NCBI RefSeq assembly: GCF_030929595.1
Contig: NZ_JAVFVR010000008.1
Location: forward strand, 62,001-126,000
Direction of reading: 5' to 3'
From: Flavobacterium sp. LHD-85
GTDB lineage: Bacteria; Bacteroidota; Bacteroidia; Flavobacteriales; Flavobacteriaceae
Length of the DNA: 64,000 nucleotides
Shown: positions 49,560 to 62,437 of the stretch, in pieces
Numbering within the stretch: the stretch's first letter is position 1
Layout: each line of letters starts with the position of its first letter
Position numbers and translations under genes: made by a program
The notes under the pieces: generated by a model
Database searches by the model: none
The model's input: only the letters and a program-made list of their open reading frames with translations
Told to the model about the DNA's origin: nothing

Positions 49560-51746
49560 ATGCTAAACCGCTTTTCCATTTTTAAGACTTTACTTTTTTT
49601 TGTTGCCCTTTTTTGTTGTTCGTTGTCATCTGCACAAGAAAAACCAAAAGAAGCGACATGGATCTGGTATCCAGGAGATTTCGAAGTTTGGTTAAGCAAT
49701 AAAATGCAGGTAAGACGTACAGAACGCGAAGCGGTGTTTCCTCCGCTTTGGCAATATTATAGTCCATATGCTTTGGTCACTTTTCAGACAGAAGTAGATA
49801 TTCCAAAACCAGACGAAGTGAAAATCTTTTCAGAAGGCCCTTTTCAATTGCTTTTAGACGGTGTTCAAATTTACGGACAGCCAAAATCAATCGCAGTTCC
49901 TGCCGGAAAACACAAAATTTCTTTTAAAGTTTACAATCAAGAAGTATTGCCAGCTATTTATATTTCAGGTCAATACGTTAAATCTGATGCTTCGTGGAAA
50001 GTTACCAACGAAGATAAACTTTGGATTGATGAAACTGGAAAAGCACAACAATCTGGTACGCCTTGGGTTCCTGTTGGTTATTGGAATTTTAATTCGCCAG
50101 AAAATAAACCTTCTGAGTTTAAACTAACAACAAAACCTTTAAGTGCTAAAAAAACAGAAAAAATAGGAGCTGGTCAGTTGGTAGATTTTGGTAAAGAGAC
50201 TTTTGGTTATATTAAAATTCATGGTTTAAGGGGAAAAGGAAAACTAGCATTTTATTATGGCGAATCTCGTGAAGAAGCTTTGGATTCTGCTAAATGCGAA
50301 ACTTTAGATCATTTATCTTTTGATGGAAAACAGTCTGAAACTTATACACATGACGGATCGAAAGCATTCCGCTATGTTCAGGTGCAAGCAGATGCAGGTG
50401 TAAAATACGATTCAATTTCGATGCTTTATGAATATCTGCCATTAGATTATCGTGGCGCATTCAAATCTTCGGATGAACAATTGAATAAAATTTGGGATGT
50501 GTCGGCTTATACGATGCATTTAACTTCTCGCGAATTTTTTATAGACGGAATTAAACGCGACCGTTGGGTTTGGTCGGGTGACGCTTATCAAAGTTATTTA
50601 ATGAATTATTATTTATTCTTTGATTCGGCTTCGGTAGAAAGAACTTTGTTAGCGCTTCGCGGGAAAGATCCTGTAACAGCTCACGTAAATATCATAATGG
50701 ATTATTCGTTGTATTGGTTTGTAGGTGTTTACGATTATTACTTGCACACAGGCGATACAAAATTCATCAAAACTTTCTATCCAAGAATGAAATCGCTTAT
50801 GGATTTTTGTTTAGAAAGAAGAAATAAAAACGGATTCCTTGAACCATTAGAAGGGGATTGGGTTTTCATCGATTGGGCAGACGGATTACCAAAAACAGGC
50901 GAAGTGAGTTTTGAGCAAATGCTTTTAGCGAGAAGTTTAGAAGCTATGGCCGTAAGTGCTGAAATTGCTGGTAAAAGTGAAGACCAAAAACAATATGAAA
51001 AATTAGGAGATGATTTAAAAACCAAATTATTTGATGTTTTTTGGGATAAAAAGGAAAACGTCATGAAACACCAACGTATCGACCGTAAAATTCAAAATAT
51101 TGTAACTAGATACGCTAATATGTTCGGTATTTTCTTCAATTATTTTACAGAAGAACAAAAACAAAGCGTAAAAAATAAAGTGTTGCTGAATAAAGATGTT
51201 CTTCAAATCACTACACCATATATGCGTTTCTACGAGTTGGAAGCCTTATGCGCAATGGGCGAACAGGATTATGTTTTAAAAGAAATGAAAGATTATTGGG
51301 GCGGAATGCTAAATGAAGGCGCGACTTCTTTCTGGGAAGAATACAATCCGAATAAAAAAGGAACGGAACATTTAACGATGTACGGTCGTCCCTACGGGAA
51401 AAGTCTTTGCCACGCTTGGGGCGCAAGTCCGATTTATTTATTAGGGAAATATTATCTAGGTGTAAAACCAACTGCTCCAGGTTATTCAGAATATGAAATC
51501 AAACCAAATCTTGGCGGTTTAAAATGGATGGAAGGAAAAGTGCCAACACCAAACGGAGAAGTTGCTGTGTATTGCAGTACCAAAGAAATTAAAGTAAAAG
51601 CAGCCGAAGGAGAAGGAAAATTGATTTTTGAAAGTTCAGTTAAACCAAAAACAAATTCTGGAACGATTACAGAATTAGCAAAAAATAAATATCAGTTAAT
51701 TGTAAAACCGAATGTGGAGTATAAAGTGAGTTATAAGGCTTTGTGA
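49560..51746 (+). CDS. GH78 alpha-L-rhamnosidase
   Basis: A 728-residue secreted enzyme with a signal peptide (about 1-25, ending LSSAQ), N-terminal beta-sandwich domains (about 70-280), the (alpha/alpha)6 catalytic barrel (about 295-640) and a C-terminal beta-domain. The catalytic region contains FFIDGIKRDRWVWSGDAYQS near 331-350, the GH78 active-site segment, here in the KRDRxxWxGD form instead of the DExxGWxGD of better-studied members, and EYNPNKKGTEHL near 595-606 with the candidate base Glu. It cleaves terminal alpha-L-rhamnose from pectic or secondary-metabolite glycans. Two putative regulatory motifs lie directly upstream. Confidence 0.9.
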   Translation: MLNRFSIFKTLLFFVALFCCSLSSAQEKPKEATWIWYPGDFEVWLSNKMQVRRTEREAVFPPLWQYYSPYALVTFQTEVDIPKPDEVKIFSEGPFQLLLDGVQIYGQPKSIAVPAGKHKISFKVYNQEVLPAIYISGQYVKSDASWKVTNEDKLWIDETGKAQQSGTPWVPVGYWNFNSPENKPSEFKLTTKPLSAKKTEKIGAGQLVDFGKETFGYIKIHGLRGKGKLAFYYGESREEALDSAKCETLDHLSFDGKQSETYTHDGSKAFRYVQVQADAGVKYDSISMLYEYLPLDYRGAFKSSDEQLNKIWDVSAYTMHLTSREFFIDGIKRDRWVWSGDAYQSYLMNYYLFFDSASVERTLLALRGKDPVTAHVNIIMDYSLYWFVGVYDYYLHTGDTKFIKTFYPRMKSLMDFCLERRNKNGFLEPLEGDWVFIDWADGLPKTGEVSFEQMLLARSLEAMAVSAEIAGKSEDQKQYEKLGDDLKTKLFDVFWDKKENVMKHQRIDRKIQNIVTRYANMFGIFFNYFTEEQKQSVKNKVLLNKDVLQITTPYMRFYELEALCAMGEQDYVLKEMKDYWGGMLNEGATSFWEEYNPNKKGTEHLTMYGRPYGKSLCHAWGASPIYLLGKYYLGVKPTAPGYSEYEIKPNLGGLKWMEGKVPTPNGEVAVYCSTKEIKVKAAEGEGKLIFESSVKPKTNSGTITELAKNKYQLIVKPNVEYKVSYKAL

Positions 51747-51776
51747 GTTATGAGTTATGAGTTATGAGTTATGAAT
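51744..51776. repeat. Heptanucleotide array (GAGTTAT) overlapping the GH78 stop codon
   Basis: Four to five GAGTTAT units starting with the TGA stop codon of the GH78 gene. The same unit is used at 38736-38891 and 63876-63915. Confidence 0.85.
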
Positions 51777-51811
51777 GATTAGTAATTAGTCGCTAGCTTA
51801 TAACTTCTTGT

Positions 51812-52012
51812 TTGTCATTCCGACGAAGGAGACTCGAGCGGTAGCGAATAGGCGAAGCAAATCACACTTGTAACCACAAAAATTATCACGTTCAATTTGT
51901 CATTTCGAGGAACGAGAAATCTTCACAAGTAGCTCCACAAAGATTGATCTTAAAAGCGTGCTCAGCAAACGAAGATTTCTCCTTACGTCGAAATGACAAG
52001 ATCGGGGGAAAT
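51812..52012. repeat. Dispersed TTGTCATTTCGAGGAACGAG inverted repeat
   Basis: TTTGTCATTTCGAGGAACGA at about 51896-51915 and the following AAATCTTC are inverted in GAAGATTTCTCCTTACGTCG with AAATGACAAG at about 51970-52000. A related GTCATTCCGACGAAGGAG lies at about 51814-51831. The last bases of the window (63949-64000) carry another copy of the left arm. The gap contains no gene. Confidence 0.8.
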
Positions 52013-52051
52013 ACATAAGAAAGAATAAAAGCCAATAAAAATAAAAAACCA

Positions 52052-53731
52052 ATGTTTTCAAAAAGTAAAATATACCATTTCAAATTAAAAACAGCATTCT
52101 TAATGCTATTAACCGTTTGCATCCAAGCTACAGCACAAACCACCGCATGGAAACCAGCATCATTTGAAATTGTAAAATCCAATTACAAGACATTCAAAAC
52201 AGCACAATACGCTCACGTATTTTCAGGAAGCAAACACAATATTGTTCGTTTAGCTCCAGAATTGCAAGGTTTAACAGGAATTGAACTTCCTTTAGATAAA
52301 TATAAAAACGGAACTAATGCTCCATTACAGTTAAAATTTAAGGAACCAGTAACTGTTATGGTTGGTGTTTTTCAGGATAAAAATGCTGAATATCTTCAAC
52401 CCAATCAAATTGGAAATAATAATGAGATTCTTGAAAACGGAGTTGCGATTACGGGTTTACCCCCAGTAAGTGTTTATGCAATTCCTTACGGAAAAGGAAC
52501 TCACACTATTTTAGCAAATCAAAAAGGATTATTTGCTGTTTTGGGAGTTTTGAAAAGCGACCAGCAGTTAAATGCCAGAGATGTTAAATTACCAGACGGA
52601 AAACTCTGGAATCCAACCTTTATCGTTGAAGGATTTTCAGATGAAAAACCACTTTTTGAAATTATTGGCGGAGAAAACAAACCTGTTATTGACGAAGGAA
52701 TGTCTGGAACAGAAGGAATTCAAGGCGGTTTTGAAGGCGGTCGTGTAGTAAAAGTCGGCGATACGTACCATATGTTTCCAACCGAAAGAGCAGGAGAAAA
52801 GGGAGTTGATTATTATTACGATCGTGTAAAAACCAAAATAGGGCATTGGACAAGTAAAGATGCAATCCATTGGAAAAGAGAATCAACCATTTATCAAGCA
52901 AGTGGAACTTATGCTGTTACAGAAGATGATAATCCCATGAATGATCGTCGTGCAGCTATTTGGTCTTATATGCCAGTTTTCAATGAAAAAGCAAACAAAT
53001 GGTATGGTTATTATTTGGCTTATACCGTAAGCAAAGAAATTGAACCGAACCATTCATTCGGACGAATTTGGCGTTGTGAATCAACTGTTAAAGGAATCAA
53101 CGGAATCGGCGGTCCTTATAAAGACATGGGAATCATCATAGAACCAGGATTAGATTCTCAGCCTTGGGAAGGACGTCAGGGTGTTGCTTCGTTTTTTCCG
53201 TATCAAGTTGGAGATAAGTATTTCGGATTTTATAGCGGTGCGTATCCGTTCAATTCTTGGGCAGATTATCCGAAGAAATCAGGAAAAGGCTGGTTTGTAG
53301 CTTTGGCAGAGTCCAAAAGTTTAGAAGGCCCTTGGCTTAGAATGAACAAAGGTTTGGAACCAATTAAAACCATGCACCCGTTATTCGTAGAAAACCCAAT
53401 TGTAAGCCAATTACCAAACGGAATGTACATCGCGATTTTCGACGGTGGTCCAGACGGCTGGGGACATCATTTACCAAACATGATTGCGTATTCATTATCA
53501 GTAGACGGAGTTAATTGGGCTGAAGCTCATTATTTACCAATAGAAACCAAAGTCGATAAATGGTGGGATATTATGAGAACGCCACTTTGTCTAATCCCAG
53601 AAGGGAATGACGTTTACACCATAGTGTATAATGCAATCGATCTAAAAAGAAGATTTCATCCAACTGGAATGGTAAAAGTAAAACTGAATAAAGACGTAAT
53701 GGAATCTAAATTAAAAGAGTTGAAGAAATAG
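52052..53731 (+). CDS. Secreted beta-propeller glycoside-hydrolase-like protein (GH43-like, family unclear)
   Basis: A 559-residue protein with a signal peptide (about 1-29, ending TAQ). An N-terminal beta-domain of about 150 residues is followed by a propeller-like part with blade motifs: GGRVVKVGDTYHMFPTE near 229-245, IGHWTSKDAIHWKRE near 262-276 and WSYMPVFNEKANKWYGYY near 304-321. This is the general look of GH43, GH117, GH130 and similar five-bladed enzymes. Acidic residues lie in the right type of places (EGGR, DDRRA-type, EGP), but I cannot assign a CAZy family. It is between two rhamnosidase genes, so a side-chain sugar of a pectic glycan is the likely target. Confidence 0.7.
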   Translation: MFSKSKIYHFKLKTAFLMLLTVCIQATAQTTAWKPASFEIVKSNYKTFKTAQYAHVFSGSKHNIVRLAPELQGLTGIELPLDKYKNGTNAPLQLKFKEPVTVMVGVFQDKNAEYLQPNQIGNNNEILENGVAITGLPPVSVYAIPYGKGTHTILANQKGLFAVLGVLKSDQQLNARDVKLPDGKLWNPTFIVEGFSDEKPLFEIIGGENKPVIDEGMSGTEGIQGGFEGGRVVKVGDTYHMFPTERAGEKGVDYYYDRVKTKIGHWTSKDAIHWKRESTIYQASGTYAVTEDDNPMNDRRAAIWSYMPVFNEKANKWYGYYLAYTVSKEIEPNHSFGRIWRCESTVKGINGIGGPYKDMGIIIEPGLDSQPWEGRQGVASFFPYQVGDKYFGFYSGAYPFNSWADYPKKSGKGWFVALAESKSLEGPWLRMNKGLEPIKTMHPLFVENPIVSQLPNGMYIAIFDGGPDGWGHHLPNMIAYSLSVDGVNWAEAHYLPIETKVDKWWDIMRTPLCLIPEGNDVYTIVYNAIDLKRRFHPTGMVKVKLNKDVMESKLKELKK

Positions 53732-53773
53732 AAGAGAGTAGGGAAGAAGAAAGATGCAAGAAGCAAGATTTTT

Positions 53774-53838
53774 GAATGTAGAATGTAGAATATAGAATAT
53801 AGAATATAGAATATAGAGAATAGAGAATAGAGAATAGA
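53774..53838. repeat. Heptanucleotide tandem array (AGAATAT/AGAGAAT)
   Basis: About nine 7-bp units, first AGAATGT, then AGAATAT, then AGAGAAT, beginning 43 bp after the stop codon of the upstream gene. It has the same unit as the array at 26013-26109. It is followed by CTTTGCGACTCTGCGACTTT and CCTTAGCGCCTTCGTGGC, fragments also present at 46964-46994. Confidence 0.88.
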
Positions 53839-53930
53839 AACTTTGCGACTCTGCGACTTTGCGAGATTAAGTCGTTCCAAAACAAAAAAACTTAGAGCCT
53901 TAGCGCCTTCGTGGCAAAAAAAACATAAAA

Positions 53931-55055
53931 ATGAAAATTAAATATCTAATCCTAACCATTTCAGCACTTGCTATAACCAGCTGTGCAACCAAATACAAGA
54001 AAAGAGAAATTACCGACAGCGTAATGCAGGAGATTTACGAAGAAATCAAAACGCCTTATAAATACGGATTAGTGATGGTTCCGACTGACAACTCATACAA
54101 AATGGATTGTCCGAGTGTATTTAGAAAAGACGGAAAATGGTATATGACGTATTTAATTTATGACGGAAGAGGTTACGAAACCTGGCTTGCGGAAAGCGAC
54201 AATCTTTTAGATTGGAAACATTTAGGAAAAGTAATGTCTTTTTCTGAAAATGAAAAACATTGGGACGTCAATCAAAAAGCAGGATATATTTCGTTGCAAG
54301 ACTTGACTTGGGGCGGGAGCTATGAATGGGAAAAGTACGATGATAAATACTGGATGAGTTATTTTGGCGGAGACAGCAAAGGTTACGAAGCAGGTGTTTT
54401 GTCAATCGGAATGGCATATACCAAAGAAGCACCAACAAAACCACACGAATTTCAACGATTAGAAAATCCGGTTTTAACACCAAAAGACAAAGACGCCAAA
54501 TGGTGGGATAATAGTACAATGTACAAAAACAGTGTAATTCGTGATAAAGATAAACTAACAGGACACAATTTTATCATGTATTACAATGCCCGTGGCGACA
54601 GTATCAATCCTGCAAAAGGCGCTGAGCGTATTGCTATGGCGGTTTCAAACGATATGAAAACCTGGAAACGTTATGGCGACAAACCTTTAATTAATCATCA
54701 TAAAGGAATTTCGGGAGATGCTTATATTCAGCGAATTAATGATACTTGGGTAATGTTCTATTTTGGTGCTTTTTGGACAGGTTGGAATCAAGGCGCATTT
54801 AACCGTTTTGCCGTTTCGAATGATTTAGTGAACTGGACAGATTGGAAAGGCGATGACTTAGTTAAATCATCAGAACCATACGACGATTTGTTTGCGCATA
54901 AATCATTTGTAGTAAAACATGATGGAGTTGTTTATCATTTTTACTGCGCCGTTAACAAAGCAGAACAAAGAGGAATTGCAATTGCAACTTCTAAAGATCT
55001 AGGAAAAAGCAAATTGAATTTTGTGGCTCCTCCTGAAAAAAAAGTAAAGAAGTAA
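53931..55055 (+). CDS. Lipoprotein beta-propeller glycosidase-like protein (GH43-like, family unclear)
   Basis: A 374-residue lipoprotein with lipobox ending at Cys18 (AITSC). The mature protein is a single five-bladed propeller: MDCPSVFRKDGKWYMTYL near 62-79 (blade 1, with the typical Asp), YETWLAESDNLLDWKHLG near 86-103, DNSTMYKNSVI near 199-209 and ISGDAYIQRINDTWVMFYFG near 264-283. The pattern resembles the GH43/GH130 superfamily, with three candidate acidic active-site residues. It is only distantly related to the propeller protein encoded just upstream. A role on the outer surface or periplasmic face in removing a pectic side-chain sugar is likely, but the linkage cannot be given. Confidence 0.72.
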   Translation: MKIKYLILTISALAITSCATKYKKREITDSVMQEIYEEIKTPYKYGLVMVPTDNSYKMDCPSVFRKDGKWYMTYLIYDGRGYETWLAESDNLLDWKHLGKVMSFSENEKHWDVNQKAGYISLQDLTWGGSYEWEKYDDKYWMSYFGGDSKGYEAGVLSIGMAYTKEAPTKPHEFQRLENPVLTPKDKDAKWWDNSTMYKNSVIRDKDKLTGHNFIMYYNARGDSINPAKGAERIAMAVSNDMKTWKRYGDKPLINHHKGISGDAYIQRINDTWVMFYFGAFWTGWNQGAFNRFAVSNDLVNWTDWKGDDLVKSSEPYDDLFAHKSFVVKHDGVVYHFYCAVNKAEQRGIAIATSKDLGKSKLNFVAPPEKKVKK

Positions 55056-55064
55056 AATATAGAT

Positions 55065-58629
<3,565 letters not shown>

Positions 58630-58640
58630 ATTTTAAAAAA

Positions 58641-58775
58641 TTAACCATATAAGAGATATAAGATAATTTAAGTGTTAGCTTCAACATGAATTCGAAAAAA
58701 ATAGTACATATAAGAATAACTAAACAAAGGCTATTTAAGCAAACTTAAATTATCTTATATCACTTATATGGTAAA
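58641..58775. repeat. Long inverted repeat upstream of the GH106 gene
   Basis: TTAACCATATAAGAGATATA and the following AGATAATTTAAGT (58641-58673) are reversed in ACTTAAATTATCTTATATCA with CTTATATGGTAA (about 58744-58775). The arms of about 32 bp match almost perfectly. The right arm contains an ATG in frame with the GH106 gene. Confidence 0.85.
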
Positions 58776-58788
58776 AAAAATAGTGATA

Positions 58789-61700
58789 ATGTTTCAAAAA
58801 AAACACCTCTTTTTTATCCTTCTTTTAGCAAGCATCGTCTCTGCACAGGAAATCCATAAAAAAGAATCTTTTCAGCCAACTTTAGACTCCTCAAGACCTT
58901 GGGTGTATTGGTATTGGATGAAATCGGCGTATTCTAAACCCGGAATCACAGCCGATTTAGAAGCTATGAAACAAGCTGGGATTGCGGGAGCTTATTTAAT
59001 GACCATTAAAGGCCCAGCAAATCCACCTTTGATTGATCCGCCAGTTTTACAGTTAAGTCCCGAATTTTGGGATATGATTCATTGGGCATTTAAAGAAGCC
59101 GATCGTTTAGGAGTAAAACTAGCTTTTCATGGAGCTGACGGATTTGCTGTTGCTGGCGGGCCATGGATTACACCAGAAATGTCGATGCAGAAAGTAGCCT
59201 GGTCAACAACTGAAATTTTAGGTGGAAAAAAAGTTGCATCGAAATTGCCAGTTCCAGCACATTACAAAGACTATTATAAAGACATTGCTACTTTTGCGAT
59301 TCCTATAAAAGAATACGAAATCACTTCGCAAATACAATTGCCAAAAGTAACCACATCCAACAATACGGATGCTTCGTTTTTGGCTGATCCTAAAAAAGAT
59401 GAAAACTTCAAATTTGCCGATGCGGGTTGGATTCAATACGAATTTGCACAGCCTTTTACCTGCAAATCTATTGTTATTGAAACCAAAGGAAGAGATTTTC
59501 AGGCACAGCGTCTTATTGTAGAAGTGAGTGATGACGGAATCAATTTTAGATTCCACGAAAGAATGATTGCGCCACGTCACGGCTGGCAAGACATGGATTT
59601 TCCAAATACACATACGATTACGCCCGTTATTGCAAAATATTTCAGATTCGTTTATGATCCAAAGGGAACAGAACCAGGAGCAGAAGATTTAGATTTTGCG
59701 AAGTGGAAACAAAACCTGAAAGTGAGTAAAATAACACTTTCAAATCAGTCGTTGATTAATAATTACGAAGGAAAATCAGGGGCAATCTGGCGTTTGACTC
59801 CACAGACTACTGAAAAAGAAATTCCAAATTCTGATGCATTCAAAAAATCAGAAATAATTAATATTTCCAATTTTGTTGATGCGGAAGGAAATTTGAACTG
59901 GAAGGCACCAAAAGGAAAATGGAAAATTATCCGAATGGGACATACTTCTACAGGACATGAAAATGCGACTGGTGGAGCAGGAAAAGGACTGGAAGTAGAT
60001 AAATTTAATCCAGAATTAATTCGTTTTCAATTGGATCATTGGTTTGGAGAAGCCGTTCGTTCTGCTGGTCCAGAATTGGCTTCAAAAGTTCTTGAAATCC
60101 TTCATTTTGACAGCTGGGAATGCGGAAGCCAGAATTGGTCTTCGGTTTTTCAGGCTGAATTTAAAAAGAGACGTGGCTACGATCTTGTAGATTATCTTCC
60201 AGTTATGGCGGGAATTCCTATAGAAAGCGCCAATTTCTCGGAGAAAGTTTTATATGATGTTAGGAAAACAATTGCTGATTTAGTTGCTGATAATTTCTAC
60301 GGAACTGTCTCTAAGATTGCAAAAGAGTATAACGTTAAGTTTAGCTCAGAAAACGTTGCGCCAACAATGATGAGTGATGCTTTGCTGCATTATAAATATG
60401 TCGATTATCCAAGTGGAGAATTTTGGCTGAAAAGTCCAACGCACGATAAACCTTTTGATATGGTCGATGCCATTTCGGGCGGACATATTTACGGAAAAGA
60501 TATTATTCAGGCTGAATCTTTTACGGCTCTGAGAATGGATTGGGACGAACATCCCGGAAATCTAAAAACAACAGCAGACCGCAATTATGCTTTAGGAATC
60601 AACCGTTTATTCTATCACGTTTTTGTCCATAATCCGTGGACGGACAGAAAACCCGGAATGACTCTGGACGATATTGGAACTTTTTTCCAGAGAGACCAAA
60701 CATGGTGGAAACCCGGAAAAGCGTGGTTTGATTATTGCCAAAGAGTGCAGTTTCAATTGCAAAAAGGAAAACCTGTAATCGATCTGGCAGTTTTTATTGG
60801 CGAAGATTTTCCTTCCCGTTCTTTTGTTCCAGATCGTTTGGTGTCTTTTATTCCGAATGTGTTTGGAAAAGAAAGATTGGAAAGCGAGAAAATCCGTTTA
60901 GAAAATGAAGGTCAGCCAACGGAAAAGGTGCCAAAAGAAGTTACTTATTCTAAAAATATAACCGATTTATCGCATTGGATTAATCCGTTAAATGGTTATC
61001 ATTATGATTCTTTCAATGCTGATGTTTTGATCAATCGTGCGAAAGTTAAGAATGGTAAAGTAACATTTGAAGGCGGAATAGAATACGGTGCTTTATTGTT
61101 TCCGGGAAGTCATAAAATGGCACCAAATAAGATGCTTTCTTTGGCTTCAGCCGAAAAAATACTGAAATTGATTAAAGACGGAGCAACCATTTTCGTAGAT
61201 GAAAAACCAAACCTTCAGCCAGGAATTCAATCAGAATCAGATCAAAAGAAATGGCAAAATGTAATTGATGAAATTTGGAATAATGCCAATTCATCAACAT
61301 GGAAAATCGGAAAAGGAACAGTTGTAAAATTACCCTATTTAGGAAATGATTTTGCTTCCATCGGAATCACACAAGACGTTTATTTTCCAAATTTAAATCG
61401 AGCCGATTCAGAAACTTTGGCGTGGGCACATCGTAAATCGGATACTGAAGATATTTATTTTATTTCCAATCAAAAAGCAGAAAGAAGAACATTCGATGCC
61501 TCTTTCAGAATTTCAGGAAAAGTGCCACAATGGTACAATCCCGTAACAGATCAAACTTCGGCTTTAGCCAATTGGAAAATAGAAAACGGAAGATCAATTG
61601 TTTCTATAAGTTTAGATGCCAACGAATCTGGTTTTGTGATTTTTAAAGAGGAAACAAAAGAAGTTTCAGCGCAAGGAAAATCATCTGAATTTGAAAAAGT

Positions 61701-62175
61701 ACAGACTTTAGATGAAAATTGGGAATTGCAATTTGATACAGAATTTAAAGGGCCAAAAGAAGTGGTAAAAACAAACAAACTTTTTGATTGGAGCACTTCT
61801 GAAAATGATCAGATTAAGTATTATTCAGGAACTGTAATCTATAGAAAAGAGTTTGTCTGGAAAGGAAAAGACACTAATAAAATTTGGTTGGATTTAGGAG
61901 AAATATCAAATATCGCCGAAATCAAAATCAACGGAAAAGATTGCGGAACGCTTTGGACTTTCCCTTTCAAAACAGACATTTCAAAAGTTTTGCAAAAAGG
62001 AAAAAACACGATAGAAATCAGAGTGACAAATACGTGGGCAAATAGATTAATTGGTGATCAAAAATTGCCAAAAGAAGAAAGGTTGACATGGACAACAGCG
62101 CCATTTCGTTTGGATGGAGAACCGTTGTTAAAAGCAGGGTTATTTGGGCCCATAACAATTTTAAAAGAGGAATAA
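58789..62175 (+). CDS. GH106 alpha-L-rhamnosidase
   Basis: I choose the ATG at 58789, which gives 1128 residues and a clean signal peptide (MFQKKHLFFILLLASIVSAQ); the in-frame ATG at 58768 lies inside the arm of a dispersed inverted repeat. The start of the mature protein has the GH106 pattern SSRPWVYWYWMKSAYSKPGI and AGIAGAYLMTIKGP near 35-75. The catalytic barrel continues with ILHFDSWECGSQNWS near 440-455 and WDEHPGNLKTTADR near 585-598, and a C-terminal galactose-binding-like domain is at about 1010-1120 (IWLDLGEISNIAEIKINGKD). GH106 enzymes remove alpha-L-rhamnose, for instance from RG-I, RG-II and ulvan-type glycans. Confidence 0.92.
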   Translation: MFQKKHLFFILLLASIVSAQEIHKKESFQPTLDSSRPWVYWYWMKSAYSKPGITADLEAMKQAGIAGAYLMTIKGPANPPLIDPPVLQLSPEFWDMIHWAFKEADRLGVKLAFHGADGFAVAGGPWITPEMSMQKVAWSTTEILGGKKVASKLPVPAHYKDYYKDIATFAIPIKEYEITSQIQLPKVTTSNNTDASFLADPKKDENFKFADAGWIQYEFAQPFTCKSIVIETKGRDFQAQRLIVEVSDDGINFRFHERMIAPRHGWQDMDFPNTHTITPVIAKYFRFVYDPKGTEPGAEDLDFAKWKQNLKVSKITLSNQSLINNYEGKSGAIWRLTPQTTEKEIPNSDAFKKSEIINISNFVDAEGNLNWKAPKGKWKIIRMGHTSTGHENATGGAGKGLEVDKFNPELIRFQLDHWFGEAVRSAGPELASKVLEILHFDSWECGSQNWSSVFQAEFKKRRGYDLVDYLPVMAGIPIESANFSEKVLYDVRKTIADLVADNFYGTVSKIAKEYNVKFSSENVAPTMMSDALLHYKYVDYPSGEFWLKSPTHDKPFDMVDAISGGHIYGKDIIQAESFTALRMDWDEHPGNLKTTADRNYALGINRLFYHVFVHNPWTDRKPGMTLDDIGTFFQRDQTWWKPGKAWFDYCQRVQFQLQKGKPVIDLAVFIGEDFPSRSFVPDRLVSFIPNVFGKERLESEKIRLENEGQPTEKVPKEVTYSKNITDLSHWINPLNGYHYDSFNADVLINRAKVKNGKVTFEGGIEYGALLFPGSHKMAPNKMLSLASAEKILKLIKDGATIFVDEKPNLQPGIQSESDQKKWQNVIDEIWNNANSSTWKIGKGTVVKLPYLGNDFASIGITQDVYFPNLNRADSETLAWAHRKSDTEDIYFISNQKAERRTFDASFRISGKVPQWYNPVTDQTSALANWKIENGRSIVSISLDANESGFVIFKEETKEVSAQGKSSEFEKVQTLDENWELQFDTEFKGPKEVVKTNKLFDWSTSENDQIKYYSGTVIYRKEFVWKGKDTNKIWLDLGEISNIAEIKINGKDCGTLWTFPFKTDISKVLQKGKNTIEIRVTNTWANRLIGDQKLPKEERLTWTTAPFRLDGEPLLKAGLFGPITILKEE

Positions 62176-62185
62176 AGAATATGTC

Positions 62186-62413
62186 ACTCCGCTGGAGCTT
62201 TTGTATGATGGTGTTGTTTATTCTATAAATATTTCGTCCCTCTGGGACTTGTTCAGTAGGATCAGAATATTTATTGAAAAGAAATTTAAAAACATGTATT
62301 TATTTCAAAGAATGTATGTCGTTAGAAAAGACAAAAAAAGCTCTGGAAGAGCGAAATATTTATAGAAACTAATTAGGAAGAGAGTAGTTTAGCTCCAGCG
62401 GAGCGACACATCT
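62186..62413. repeat. Inverted REP-like block with CGCTCC/GGAGCG hairpins
   Basis: CACTCCGCTGGAGCTTTTG at about 62187-62205 and ATAAATATTTCGTCCCTCTG with GGACTTG at about 62225-62251 are followed by the inverted versions CTCTGGAAGAGCGAAATATT at about 62341-62360 and TAGCTCCAGCGGAGCGACAC at about 62389-62408. The ATAAATATTTCG plus CTCCxxxGGAGC hairpin is the core of the 52-bp tandem repeat at 26191-26427. Confidence 0.8.
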
Positions 62414-62437
62414 TTTGTGAATTTAAAGAATAAAAGA

